From positions 2,328,501 to 2,392,500 of the forward strand of contig AP025573.1 in the NCBI GenBank assembly GCA_022845895.1: a DNA stretch of 64,000 nucleotides, in the 5' to 3' direction. This DNA is from Lachnospiraceae bacterium (GTDB lineage Bacteria; Bacillota; Clostridia; Lachnospirales; Lachnospiraceae). Below, in pieces: positions 25,774 to 34,311 of this stretch. How positions within the stretch are numbered: the first letter of the stretch is position 1; each line of letters begins with the position of its first letter. Below the pieces are notes generated by a model that did not search any database, was not told the DNA's origin, and saw only the letters and a list, made by a program, of their open reading frames with translations. A program made the position numbers and the translations under genes.

Positions 25774-26613
25774 TTACGCCTCAGCCACTTCCGGCCACGT
25801 CTCTTTCAACACCTTCACCGTGCTGTCGTATGTATGGGCCGCTGCTTCTTTTATGCCTCTTGCAAGGATTTCGTCTGATATGACTTCCACGCCCACTACT
25901 GCCGGTTCGATGCCTGCATCCTTTATCATCTTGACAAATCCGGCCGTATCTTTAGCTCCGGTCCCTGGTGCAAGCCTGTCGTGCATAGATTCATCCCTCA
26001 GGATCGTCTTGGCGTATGGCCTGTCGTACGCGTCATTGATCTGGATCGATACGACCTTCTTCGCAATCTCTTCTGTCAGGATGTCATACGGCTGGTTGGC
26101 ACGTACCCAGTGCCACGTGTCAAGGATGAGCATCGCATTGTCACATCCGCTTGCTTTCACTATTTCCCATCCTTTTTTCAGATCAGGGATCCCGCTGTAT
26201 GGCATCGGCTCAACTCCGATAATCCGCTTCCCTGCTCTGTGGCAGAGTTCCTTCAGCTTCTGTGCCGTATGCTCTACGGAATAGTTCTCCATAAGGCCGC
26301 AGTTGATATGGTTTACGCCGAACAGATCGCACATATGGAAGCACATCTGCTCTTTATATTTCTGCTCATATGAACGGTTGTCTTCTGCCCACTGCACGAT
26401 ATACTCGACTTCCGTAACCTTCATTCCGTGCTTCTTGAGGATTGCCATGATATCATCATCATAAAGCCCTTCATTCAACGCATCTACATACGTCTCTGCC
26501 CTGAGTCCGATGCCTTCATATCCTGCCTCCTTGGCAGCGATGACACGGTCCTCAAATCTGCATTGGTCTCCCAGCGTCCAGGAGCTGATAGTGATTGGAT
26601 ATTTTTTTGACAT
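25774..26613 (-). CDS. Sugar-phosphate isomerase/epimerase-type TIM barrel (3-dehydroshikimate dehydratase-like)
   Basis: 279 residues of the xylose-isomerase-like TIM-barrel fold. Metal-ligand-type positions are visible in GVEPMPYSG (Glu), LILDTWHWVR (Asp and His), QINDAYDRP and VVGVEVI (final Glu). Members include sugar isomerases and 3-dehydroshikimate dehydratases. The adjacent shikimate dehydrogenase homologue makes a dehydratase acting on 3-dehydroshikimate attractive, but the fold alone does not decide it. AAGGAG precedes the ATG at 26613. It is the first gene of the cluster, divergent from the LysR regulator. Confidence 0.82.
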   Translation of the reverse strand: MSKKYPITISSWTLGDQCRFEDRVIAAKEAGYEGIGLRAETYVDALNEGLYDDDIMAILKKHGMKVTEVEYIVQWAEDNRSYEQKYKEQMCFHMCDLFGVNHINCGLMENYSVEHTAQKLKELCHRAGKRIIGVEPMPYSGIPDLKKGWEIVKASGCDNAMLILDTWHWVRANQPYDILTEEIAKKVVSIQINDAYDRPYAKTILRDESMHDRLAPGTGAKDTAGFVKMIKDAGIEPAVVGVEVISDEILARGIKEAAAHTYDSTVKVLKETWPEVAEA

Positions 26614-26638
26614 AATACATTCTCCTTCCATTGTTAAA

Positions 26639-26672
26639 ATTGAACATGATTTTTTTGTTTCTGCCGTTCAAT
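26639..26672. promoter_or_regulatory. Inverted repeat in the leader of the catabolic cluster
   Basis: ATTGAAC (26639-26645) and GTTCAAT (26666-26672) lie between the predicted start site and the first gene. This may be an operator for a second regulator or a leader hairpin. Confidence 0.35.
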
Positions 26673-26695
26673 CTTGTTACTTTTACTATGGTTTC

Positions 26696-26724
26696 ATTAT
26701 ATTCTATCGTTAAATTAAAAACAA
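26696..26724 (-). promoter_or_regulatory. Promoter of the catabolic cluster
   Basis: Minus strand TTGTTT (26724-26719), 17-bp spacer, TATAAT (26701-26696). It drives the TIM-barrel gene and those downstream. The LysR-side repeats lie just upstream of its -35, where a LysR activator would normally bind. Confidence 0.6.
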
Positions 26725-26746
26725 ATTGGTAATTTTAGCCGAATTC

Positions 26747-26766
26747 ATAGATTTTGTTTATAGATT
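26747..26766. promoter_or_regulatory. Candidate LysR-regulator binding repeats
   Basis: ATAGATT occurs twice (26747-26753 and 26760-26766), a 13-bp period, in the divergent intergenic region between the LysR gene and the cluster promoter. The position fits autoregulation plus activation; the exact site is inferred. Confidence 0.35.
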
Positions 26767-26811
26767 ATGTTAGAATGTGGACATGTCGAAAAAAGACGAA
26801 AGGAGCAGTAT

Positions 26812-27699
26812 ATGAATCTGTACCATCTCAGATATTTTGTTACCCTGGCCCATCTGGAACATTATACGAAAGCTGCCGAGATTCTCGCCATCACCCAGCC
26901 TAGCCTGAGCCATGCCATCTCTTCACTGGAAAAAGAGCTCGGAGTCAAGCTGTTCGAGAAGGAAGGGCGCAATGTCGTCCTGACCAAGTGCGGACAGGCG
27001 TTCCTCACCGATGTGGAACAGGCGCTTGGCATGCTGGATTCCAGCATCAACAAGCTCCAGATGACCGGTACCGGGGAAGGGCGTATCGACGTGGCCCTGC
27101 TGCGCACGCTGAGCACCTCGGTAGTTCCCCAGTTCGTCCGTGGCTTTCTGGATACCCGCCCGGAAAAAAACATCGACTTTTACTTTCATGCATCCACCGG
27201 CCTTACGCCGGATATCATACAAGGCGTGAAGGAACGCAGATACGACGTTGCGTTCTGCTCCCTCATGGAAAACGAGCCTTCTATAGAATTTACGCCGATT
27301 GCCAGGCAGGAGCTCGTTGTGATAGTACCGGAAGGCCACCCCCTCTCCGGCCGCCGTGAGATAGACCTGGCAGAGACGCTGGCGTATCCGCAGATTGTAT
27401 TCTCCAGGCGGAGCGGCCTTCGTCCCATCATCGACCATCTCTTTGAGAAATGCGGAGGACATCCTGACATCGTCTACTCGCTGGAAGAAGACCAGGCGGT
27501 TGCGGGACTCGTAGGCGCCGGGTTCGGCATAGCAGTTGTTCCAAGGATGGAGATACTAGGCTATATGCCCGTACATACCATCAAGATACTGCACCCTGCG
27601 TGGGAACGGCTCTTCTACATGGCGACGCTGAAAGACGTGTACCAGGCCCCTGCCATAACAGATTTCAAGAAATACGTGGCGGAACACGCGGACCTGTAA
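26812..27699 (+). CDS. LysR-family transcriptional regulator
   Basis: 295 residues. The winged helix-turn-helix is at 1-60 (LEHYTKAAEILAITQPSLSH, then the wing KELGVKLFEKEGR). A substrate-binding-like effector domain fills 90-290. Start at 26812 with AAAGGAG upstream. It is divergent from the catabolic cluster and is its likely activator, probably responding to the substrate or an intermediate. Its TAA stop overlaps the left end of composite element 2, so its mRNA would run into a type II module. Confidence 0.93.
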   Translation: MNLYHLRYFVTLAHLEHYTKAAEILAITQPSLSHAISSLEKELGVKLFEKEGRNVVLTKCGQAFLTDVEQALGMLDSSINKLQMTGTGEGRIDVALLRTLSTSVVPQFVRGFLDTRPEKNIDFYFHASTGLTPDIIQGVKERRYDVAFCSLMENEPSIEFTPIARQELVVIVPEGHPLSGRREIDLAETLAYPQIVFSRRSGLRPIIDHLFEKCGGHPDIVYSLEEDQAVAGLVGAGFGIAVVPRMEILGYMPVHTIKILHPAWERLFYMATLKDVYQAPAITDFKKYVAEHADL

Positions 27700-27917
27700 A
27701 TGGGGGTTTAGTGAAACAGACCGCGGACAGGGAGCCGGGTGGCATCTGCTCCGATGCGTACGAGGCTCCGACTAGCCCACGGAATCCTAACTTTGCGGCA
27801 GAGTCGCTGATAGCAGCTCCTCTCCCGCAAACCAAGGATTCCGGGACGGATTCTCCGCCTCTCCCGCTTATAACTGCGCATCTCCCACCCGGCTCCCCGC
27901 CCGCTATCTACTTCACT
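27698..27917 (+). ncRNA. Type II structured module (predicted rod-like RNA), copy 2
   Basis: A 220-nt nested fold beginning at the LysR stop codon. Helices are AGTGAA/TTCACT, GGGAGCCGGGTGG/CCACCCGGCTCCC, GATGCG/CGCATC, GAGGC/GCCTC, CGGAATCCT (27780-27788)/AGGATTCCG (27835-27843), TTGCGG (27793-27798)/CCGCAA (27825-27830), and tip GCTG-ATAG-CAGC (27806-27817). Each inner helix sits at the same offset as in the type I module at 13198, although the sequences differ. Confidence 0.65.
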
Positions 27918-28120
27918 TAACAAGGGCGAGTGCGGCTGTGTAACGTTACTGGCCAGCGGATGGCCGCTGGCTGCGTCAGTTGAGTGATAAAATATCGCAA
28001 GCTTAATGTGAATAACACAAAGAGCAGATGAATGATAAGAGTTTTGTTCGTCCAGATGAATCAGGCTGGCGAATTTGTTCGTTGTTAACATTTGCGGCGA
28101 GGCGTGCACGCCGTTGCTGC

Positions 28121-28189
28121 AAGAAGAGCCGGAACCAGGCAGGGGATGTCATCTCATACACATCCCCGTACCTGATTCAGGCTCTTCTT
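28121..28189. repeat. Palindromic hairpin repeat (AAGAAGAGCCGGAA family), copy b
   Basis: Same hairpin as at 13535-13600, with arms AAGAAGAGCCGGAACCAGG and CCTGATTCAGGCTCTTCTT and an inner GGGGATGT/ACATCCCC stem. It is central in composite element 2. Confidence 0.75.
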
Positions 28190-28304
28190 CATTATATTAT
28201 TACCAGCCAAGTTTTTCAGCTTGCTTTGTCCTTTATCACTATGTTTACACAGTCAAAGTCCTTCCATCAGCAAACCACGTCACACAGCCGCCCTCGCCCG
28301 TGCC

Positions 28305-28525
28305 AGTAAAGTAGATAGCCGCTGGGGAGGTATGGGACAGATGCGAAGGTCTAAGCGGAAGGGACGGAGAATCCTCACCAGAGTCCTTGGCTTGTGGGAT
28401 GAGAGCCGCCATCGGCGAACATTCCACAGGCTTAGGAATCTGTGTGATAGTCGCAGTTCCCGGACGCATCGGAGCATCTGCCCCATACCTCCACAGCGGC
28501 GTCTTAGTTTACTAAACTCACATTT
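28305..28525 (-). ncRNA. Type I structured module (predicted rod-like RNA), copy 2
   Basis: Reads leftward from the end of gpsA, whose TGA stop lies inside the terminal sequence AAATGTGAGTTTA. The long helix has GCCGCTG paired with CAGCGGC where copy 1 has GCCGATG/CATCGGC, a compensated A-T to C-G change. The rest follows type I: AGTAAA/TTTACT, GGGA/TCCC, CTGTGG/CCCACA, and tip GCCG-ATGG-CGGC. Confidence 0.65.
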
Positions 28526-29534
28526 CCTTCCACGGCAGCGCACTGTGCTCTGCCTTGCTGTCTCTGAGCATGAGCTCGTTGACTGCCTCCCTCGGATTCT
28601 TGTCTTCAAACAGCACTTTGTTCACTTCCCCGATAATCGGCAGTGCCACATCATACTTCTCCCCGAGCTTCACAGCCGCTTTTGTGGAATACACTCCTTC
28701 CACGACCATCTTTACTTCGTCCATCGCCTCCTGCATGCTCATGCCCTGGCCGATAAGATAGCCTGCCTTCCGGTTACGGCTGTGCTGGCTGGCGCATGTG
28801 ACGATCAGGTCTCCGATTCCTGTAAGCCCGGTAAAGCTTTCTACCGCACCGCCCATCTTCACGCCAAGCCTTGCTATCTCTGCGATGCCACGGGTGATGA
28901 GCGCCGCTTTCGTGTTGTCACCATAGCCGAGTCCGTCTGCGATGCCTGCCGCCAGAGCGATGACATTTTTAAGAGAACCACCGAGTTCCATGCCGAGCAT
29001 ATCCGGGCTCGTATATACGCGGAACACTTCATTCATGAACATCTTCTGGAGATATTCCGCCGTCTCTCTCGTCCTCGCCCCAATCACCACGCTCGTGGGC
29101 AGCCCCCTGCCTACTTCCTCCGCATGGCTCGGTCCGGACAGCACTGCCACGTCTGCCTGCGGAATCTCTTCTTCAATCTGCTGCGAGAGGGTCATAAGCG
29201 TCGTCTCTTCAATGCCTTTTGCCACATCCACGATAATCTGCCCACCCGCCACAAAAGGCTTCATGCTGCGCGCCGTGCTTCTCGTAAATGGAGACGGCAC
29301 CGCCAGCACGAGAAAGTCTTTTCCTCTGATAGCTGCTTCCATATCCGTCGTAAATTCCATGTCTTCCGGAATCTTAACTCCCGGGAGCTTGCTCGCGTGC
29401 TCCCTCTTCGTGGAGAGCATCTCCACTTCTTCCTTGCTGATAGACCAGACGGCCACCTCGTGTCCGTTCTTGTGCAGCAGAAGCGCCAGTGCAGTTCCCC
29501 AGCTGCCTGCTCCCATAATACCTACGTTTGCCAT
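28518..29534 (-). CDS. gpsA: Glycerol-3-phosphate dehydrogenase [NAD(P)+]
   Basis: 338 residues. It makes sn-glycerol 3-phosphate from dihydroxyacetone phosphate for phospholipids. GAGSWGTALA at 8-17 is the nucleotide-binding loop, GGSLKNVIALAAG (near 186-198) carries the catalytic lysine, and GDLIVTC and the C-terminal region are normal. AAGGAGG precedes the ATG. It follows der and plsY in the usual clostridial order. The stop codon is inside the end of composite element 2; in many relatives spoIVA would follow directly. Confidence 0.96.
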   Translation of the reverse strand: MANVGIMGAGSWGTALALLLHKNGHEVAVWSISKEEVEMLSTKREHASKLPGVKIPEDMEFTTDMEAAIRGKDFLVLAVPSPFTRSTARSMKPFVAGGQIIVDVAKGIEETTLMTLSQQIEEEIPQADVAVLSGPSHAEEVGRGLPTSVVIGARTRETAEYLQKMFMNEVFRVYTSPDMLGMELGGSLKNVIALAAGIADGLGYGDNTKAALITRGIAEIARLGVKMGGAVESFTGLTGIGDLIVTCASQHSRNRKAGYLIGQGMSMQEAMDEVKMVVEGVYSTKAAVKLGEKYDVALPIIGEVNKVLFEDKNPREAVNELMLRDSKAEHSALPWKEM

Positions 29535-29546
29535 AATATATCCTCC

Positions 29547-30188
29547 TTATTTCCTGCCGAGACTCAGTTTATTTTCCGTCCCGTTCATCAACCTCTTTAT
29601 GTTCGCCCTGTGCTTAAAGAAGGCAGACAGCACGAGCAGCGCCGCTACGCCATACATTTCCCACAGATGGCTTCCCGACACGCCGAATCCCCCCATCTGC
29701 CCGTACACGACTACCTCTGCCAGATATATGATCACGACAGCCAGTGAGCCGAGAGAAACGTATCGGGTGCCTGCCACGATTCCGACGAACACGACAAGGC
29801 AGATAAGTACCATCGTTATGTTCACCGTACTGATAATCAGGCCGGCTGTGGCCGCAATCCCCTTTCCGCCTTTGAATCCGAGATAAAACGGATAATTATG
29901 GCCAAGCACGGCTCCCATGCCGGCATACATAGACAGTACCGGTATCATGTCCCCATGGGTCTTCCTATAAATAAGGTATACCACTACGACAGCGAACACA
30001 CATTTAAAGCAGTCTCCCAGGAAGGTCACGGCACCGGCCTTAAAGCCGAGCGTGCGCAGGGCATTCGTCGTCCCCGCGTTGCCGCTCCCCTGCTTTCTGA
30101 TGTCTATTTGGTGGAGTCTGCCATAGATATATCCTGTCTGCAGTAAGCCAAATGCGTATCCGATAATCACACATATCAAGCGTTCCAT
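29547..30188 (-). CDS. plsY: Acyl-phosphate:glycerol-3-phosphate acyltransferase
   Basis: 213 residues, integral membrane. It transfers the acyl group of acyl-phosphate to glycerol 3-phosphate, the first step of phospholipid synthesis. The three cytoplasmic motifs are visible: GSGNAGTTNALRTLG (near 34), GHNYPFYLGFKGGKG (near 95) and the last loop before the C-terminus. AAGGAACGG precedes the ATG. It is 12 nt upstream of gpsA, which makes its substrate. Confidence 0.95.
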   Translation of the reverse strand: MERLICVIIGYAFGLLQTGYIYGRLHQIDIRKQGSGNAGTTNALRTLGFKAGAVTFLGDCFKCVFAVVVVYLIYRKTHGDMIPVLSMYAGMGAVLGHNYPFYLGFKGGKGIAATAGLIISTVNITMVLICLVVFVGIVAGTRYVSLGSLAVVIIYLAEVVVYGQMGGFGVSGSHLWEMYGVAALLVLSAFFKHRANIKRLMNGTENKLSLGRK

Positions 30189-30190
30189 AA

Positions 30191-31519
30191 CTACCGTTCC
30201 TTTTCCTTTCTCTCCCGCACAAAGAATTTCAGCGAAGTCCCCTTGAATCCGAAAGCCTCGCGTATTTTATTTTCCAGATACCTCGTATAAGAAAAGTGCA
30301 TGAGCTCCTTGTCATTGACGAAGATGACAAAGGTCGGCGGCTTTACCGATACTTGCGTAATGTAATAAAGCTTCAGCCTCTTCCCTTTGTCTGAAGGCGG
30401 CTGCTGCATTGCAACCGCTTCCATCATAATCTCATTGAGCACCCCGGTCGCCACACGGAGCGTCTGGTTTTCGATGACCATGTCAATCTGATCGTATAAC
30501 TTGTTCAGGCGCTGCCCCGTCTCTGCTGACACATACATGATTTCTGCATAAGGCATGAAAGAGAGCACCTGCCTCACACGGTGTTCATACTCACGCATGG
30601 TCTTGTCATTTTTCTCGATGGCATCCCATTTGTTCACGACGATAATGACGCCTTTGCCACGCTCATGGGCAATCCCTGCAATCTTGGCATCCTGCTCTGT
30701 CACGCCCTCTTCCGCGTCGATGACGACAAGCACGACATCCGCACGCTCCACGGCAGTGACGGTACGGATAATGCTGTACCGCTCCAGCTCTTCTTTGATC
30801 TTGCTCTTCCTGCGTAGCCCTGCCGTATCGATGAAAATGTATTCCCTGCCGTCATGTACGATCTTCGTGTCTATGGCATCGCGTGTCGTACCAGCCACTT
30901 CGGATACGATGACGCGCTGCTCTCCGAGCAGCTTGTTCACGATGGAAGACTTGCCCACGTTCGGCTTCCCCACGATGGCAATCCTGGGACGTTCGTCCTC
31001 TTCCTCTTCGGCGCTGTGCTCCGGAAAGAATTCCACCACACGCTCCAGCATATCCCCGATACCGAGACGGGACGCCGCCGATACCGGCACAGGATCCCCG
31101 ATTCCAAGGTTGTAAAACTCATACACGTCCGGCATGAACTTGTCAAAGCTATCGACTTTATTGACGACGAGCACTACCGGCTTCCCGGACCTGCGGAGCA
31201 TATCCGCCACTTTTGAATCGGAATCTACAAGCCCCTGCCTCACATCCGTAATGAAAACGATGACATCTGCCGTGTCAATCGCTATCTGCGCCTGCTCTCT
31301 CATCTGAGACAGGATAACATCCTTGCTCTCCGGCTCGATTCCTCCTGTATCGATGAGCGTAAACTCTTTGTCAAGCCAGCTGACCTCCGCATAGATCCGG
31401 TCTCTTGTCACTCCCGGAGTGTCTTTTACGATTGATATCATCTCGCCCGCCAGTACATTAAAAAGTGTGGACTTGCCTACATTGGGCCTCCCCACGATAG
31501 CTACAACTGGTTTACTCAT
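30191..31519 (-). CDS. der: Ribosome-associated GTPase Der (EngA)
   Basis: 442 residues with two tandem GTPase domains: G1 loops [11 protein letters not shown] at 8-18 and [11 protein letters not shown] near 183. NKVD and NKWD give the two G4 motifs, DTGGIE and DTAGLR the G3 motifs, and a C-terminal KH-like domain ends in a basic tail. Der is needed for 50S subunit assembly. TAGGAG precedes the ATG. It heads or is internal to the DUF512-der-plsY-gpsA group. Confidence 0.97.
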   Translation of the reverse strand: MSKPVVAIVGRPNVGKSTLFNVLAGEMISIVKDTPGVTRDRIYAEVSWLDKEFTLIDTGGIEPESKDVILSQMREQAQIAIDTADVIVFITDVRQGLVDSDSKVADMLRRSGKPVVLVVNKVDSFDKFMPDVYEFYNLGIGDPVPVSAASRLGIGDMLERVVEFFPEHSAEEEEDERPRIAIVGKPNVGKSSIVNKLLGEQRVIVSEVAGTTRDAIDTKIVHDGREYIFIDTAGLRRKSKIKEELERYSIIRTVTAVERADVVLVVIDAEEGVTEQDAKIAGIAHERGKGVIIVVNKWDAIEKNDKTMREYEHRVRQVLSFMPYAEIMYVSAETGQRLNKLYDQIDMVIENQTLRVATGVLNEIMMEAVAMQQPPSDKGKRLKLYYITQVSVKPPTFVIFVNDKELMHFSYTRYLENKIREAFGFKGTSLKFFVRERKEKER

Positions 31520-31551
31520 ATTTTTTCTCCTACTCTATATTCAGTCCATTC

Positions 31552-32859
31552 CTATCTTATGATTGCTTCTATAAAATCTCGTCCGCTTGATTTTACAATA
31601 TCTGCCTGGACTTGTAAAGTCTCCTTCAGCTCGTCAAGCGTCACGTCGTCGAGAAACACTTCTTCTTCGCTCCGGAACATATTGCAAGGAAGCAGAAGGC
31701 GTCCGCCGAGCTCCTTCCCTTTTAGCTGGCTCATCAGATCCTGCCCGGTAATGAGGCCGGATACCGTGATGAGCTCCCCGAAGAAATCATTCCGTATCGG
31801 ATATACACGTACCGTCGTGCCCGGATATTTCTCCTTAAGCCGCTCTGCCATCTTTCTGATGTACGGTTCTGCCAGATAGCCGGTCGCTATCGACACTTCC
31901 CGCTCTTGAGCATCCCCTTCTAGCTTTGCATAAGCCTCTTCAAACTCATTTTCAAGTAGACGCAGCATGCCGACGCCGTTCTCAAGCTGAAGATAGCCGT
32001 CATACCGTTCCTCTTCCGGCATGTCCTGCCCTGCAAGGACATACCACTCATCACCGGCATGTATGAAGTGCAGCCCGTATTCTTCGTACAGCCTGTCCTG
32101 CCAGCGATGTATGGTCTCAAGCACTTCCCGGGCATCCTCCTTTGTAAACGGTTCCAGAGGATAGAGGCCGTCCCTGTATCTCGTCAGCCCGACAGGCACT
32201 ACCGACACGCTCTGCAGATGCGGCAGATAGCGGGACATGTCGCGGATGCTCCGCTCCAGCTCTTCTCCGTCGTTGATTCCCTTGCACAGCACGATTTGGC
32301 CATTCATCGTGATACCGCCCTCGTACAGCCTGTCCACCTTCCCAAGCGCATCTCCCGCGAACCGGTTGTGAAGCATCTTGCAGCGAAGTTCTGGGTTCGT
32401 CGTATGGAAGGATATATTGATCGGCTCCAGATGGTAGGTTATGATGCGCTCGATATCATGGTCGTTCATATTTGTGAGCGTGATATAATTGCCCTGCAGG
32501 AAGGACAGGCGGGAGTCGTCATCCTTAAAATACAGCGTCTCCCTCATTCCTCCCGGCATCTGGTCGATGAAGCAGAACATGCACCTATTGCGGCAGGAAC
32601 GGTACTCATCCATCAGCCCCTGCTCGAATTCGATTCCGAGATCTTCTTCGTAATCTTTTTCAATCTCAAGCTCCCACTCCTCCCCGTCCGGCTTTTCAAT
32701 CAATAAGACGAGTTCCTCTTCGTTTACACAGTAATGATAATCAAATACATCTTCTATTATGGTATCATTAATGGACAGCAACCTGTCTCCGGGCTCGATT
32801 CCCATCTCCTGCGCGATGCTTCCCGGGACGATTTCCTTAATGACATGTTCGTGGTTCAT
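31552..32859 (-). CDS. PDZ/DUF512 radical-SAM-like Fe-S protein
   Basis: 435 residues. An N-terminal PDZ-like domain (PGSIAQEMGIEPGDRLLSIN) is followed by a CRNRCMFCF cluster motif near residue 88 with the CxxxCxxC spacing of radical SAM enzymes. A C-terminal DUF512 region carries SIATGYLAEPYI and a final AEAIIR-like end. The role is not established; the gene is commonly found next to der in Clostridia. AGGAG precedes the ATG. It is the first gene of the minus-strand group and divergent from prs. Confidence 0.9.
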   Translation of the reverse strand: MNHEHVIKEIVPGSIAQEMGIEPGDRLLSINDTIIEDVFDYHYCVNEEELVLLIEKPDGEEWELEIEKDYEEDLGIEFEQGLMDEYRSCRNRCMFCFIDQMPGGMRETLYFKDDDSRLSFLQGNYITLTNMNDHDIERIITYHLEPINISFHTTNPELRCKMLHNRFAGDALGKVDRLYEGGITMNGQIVLCKGINDGEELERSIRDMSRYLPHLQSVSVVPVGLTRYRDGLYPLEPFTKEDAREVLETIHRWQDRLYEEYGLHFIHAGDEWYVLAGQDMPEEERYDGYLQLENGVGMLRLLENEFEEAYAKLEGDAQEREVSIATGYLAEPYIRKMAERLKEKYPGTTVRVYPIRNDFFGELITVSGLITGQDLMSQLKGKELGGRLLLPCNMFRSEEEVFLDDVTLDELKETLQVQADIVKSSGRDFIEAIIR

Positions 32860-32944
32860 ACGTAAGCTCCTCAGTTCTATTTTATCTTAGCCTTATTATT
32901 ATACCCCACCTTCAGAAATTAGTCTACCCGAAGGCAAAAGGGTG

Positions 32945-32974
32945 TTGACCATCCGATGGAAAAGGTGATATAAA
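32945..32974 (+). promoter_or_regulatory. prs promoter
   Basis: TTGACC (32945-32950), an 18-bp spacer and TATAAA (32969-32974), about 80 nt upstream of the prs start codon in the divergent gap with the DUF512 gene. Confidence 0.55.
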
Positions 32975-33054
32975 TAAGTTGTACGAATGTGTATACATAT
33001 TGGACTGCTGTCATTCAGCAAGTGCAAAATATTGTTAAGATACAGGAGAATATC

Positions 33055-34230
33055 ATGCCGAATATTAAACTCATGGAAGAAGCCCTTCCGGTAGCACCAC
33101 TTAAGATTGCGGCTCTGGAGAGCTGCAGGGAGCTTGGGCAGAAAGTAAATGATTACATCGTACGGTTCCGCCAGGATACCTTGAGAGAATCCCTCGATTC
33201 CCCCCTCTTTTCCAGCTACCAGCTTGAAAATTATCTGATTGAATGTAAATGTCCCCGTTTCGGCACAGGCGAAGCGAAAGGAATTATCGGAGAATCCATA
33301 CGGGGCAAGGATCTGTTCCTTATGGTCGATGTCTGCAATTACAGCCTCACTTACACGGTGAACGGCCACCTGAACCATATGTCTCCGGATGACCACTACC
33401 AGGATCTGAAACGAATCATCTCCGCCGCCACCGGCAAAGCGCACCGCATCAATGTTATCATGCCATTCTTGTATGAGAGCAGGCAGCACAAAAAGACGAA
33501 GAGGGAATCTCTTGACTGCGCCCTTGCGCTGGAAGAGCTTATGGAGATGGGCGTAAGCGATATCATTACCTTTGATGCCCATGACCCGCGCGTCCAGAAT
33601 GCGATCCCGCTCCAGGGCTTTGATAACTTCAACCCGCCCTATCAATTCATGAAAGCCCTGCTTCGGGCCGAACCGGACCTACCGGTAGACAAAGACCATC
33701 TGATGGTAGTAAGCCCCGACGAAGGTGCTATGCACCGGGCGGTATATTTCTCCAACGTACTCGGGGTAAACATGGGCATGTTCTATAAGCGCCGTGATTA
33801 TTCCACCGTGGTAGGCGGCAAGAATCCTATCGTAGCCCACGAGTTCCTCGGTGATGACATCAAAGGGAAAAATGTAATCATCGTGGATGATATGATCTCT
33901 TCCGGGGAGAGTATGCTGGACGTGGCGAAGCAGCTGAAGGAACGAGGCGCGGGACGGGTATTCGTATGTACTACGTTCGGACTGTTCACGGAAGGTTTTG
34001 ACAAGTTTGACGACTATTATGAAAATGGATATATCGACAGGGTCATCACGACGAACCTTACGTACCTTCCGCCGGCTGCCTATGAAAAGCCGTACTTTGT
34101 CGTCGCTGACTTAAGCAAGTTCATCGCCCTGATTATAGATTCTCTGAATCATGACATTACAATCGGGTCTGTTTTAAATCCGACAGACAAGATTCATGCG
34201 TTGCTCGAAAGACACAACGCTAAAAAGTAA
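33055..34230 (+). CDS. prs: Ribose-phosphate pyrophosphokinase
   Basis: 391 residues, longer than the classic form of about 315, as in a clostridial long-form group. It makes PRPP from ribose 5-phosphate and ATP. The PRPP loop VIIVDDMISSGESML lies near residue 283, the FDAHDP motif near 182, and NVIMPFLYESRQHKK provides the ATP-side flexible loop. Start at 33055 with AGGAG 6 nt upstream; the earlier in-frame ATG has no ribosome-binding site. A bidirectional terminator follows. Confidence 0.93.
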   Translation: MPNIKLMEEALPVAPLKIAALESCRELGQKVNDYIVRFRQDTLRESLDSPLFSSYQLENYLIECKCPRFGTGEAKGIIGESIRGKDLFLMVDVCNYSLTYTVNGHLNHMSPDDHYQDLKRIISAATGKAHRINVIMPFLYESRQHKKTKRESLDCALALEELMEMGVSDIITFDAHDPRVQNAIPLQGFDNFNPPYQFMKALLRAEPDLPVDKDHLMVVSPDEGAMHRAVYFSNVLGVNMGMFYKRRDYSTVVGGKNPIVAHEFLGDDIKGKNVIIVDDMISSGESMLDVAKQLKERGAGRVFVCTTFGLFTEGFDKFDDYYENGYIDRVITTNLTYLPPAAYEKPYFVVADLSKFIALIIDSLNHDITIGSVLNPTDKIHALLERHNAKK

Positions 34231-34252
34231 GGGATACGGGAATCCCCTCAGC

Positions 34253-34292
34253 AAAAAAGAAGCCTGGCCCCTCTCGGGTCCGGCTTCTTTTT
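34253..34292. terminator. Bidirectional terminator between prs and the small ORF
   Basis: AAAAAAGAAGCC at one side and GGCTTCTTTTT at the other bound a GC-rich stem with a four- to five-base loop. T runs occur in both directions, so it ends both prs and the convergent 25-residue ORF. Confidence 0.8.
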
Positions 34293-34311
34293 CCCTCTCA
34301 ATACTTTATAA

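Larger units (their letters stand above)
27698..28525. repeat. Composite structured repeat, copy 2 (inverted relative to copy 1)
   Basis: An 828-bp block between the convergent LysR gene and gpsA. It has the same parts as 13198-14019 but in reverse complement: type II module reading right (27698-27917), about 190 bp nearly identical to copy 1 including the CCAGCGG-ATGG-CCGCTGG hairpin, the central palindrome at 28121-28189, then a type I module reading left (28525-28305). The two elements bracket 13.7 kb as long inverted repeats. Confidence 0.85.

Noticed and set aside
13198..28525. Possible insertion sequence carrying the composite elements
   Set aside because: No transposase frame, no consistent target duplication at the ends; kept as repeats of unknown mobility.
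28221..29747. 508-codon plus-strand frame
   Set aside because: It runs through composite element 2 and then antisense through gpsA and plsY; no ribosome-binding site and no recognisable protein features.
32899..33645. 248-codon minus-strand frame
   Set aside because: Antisense to prs, which has clear family motifs.
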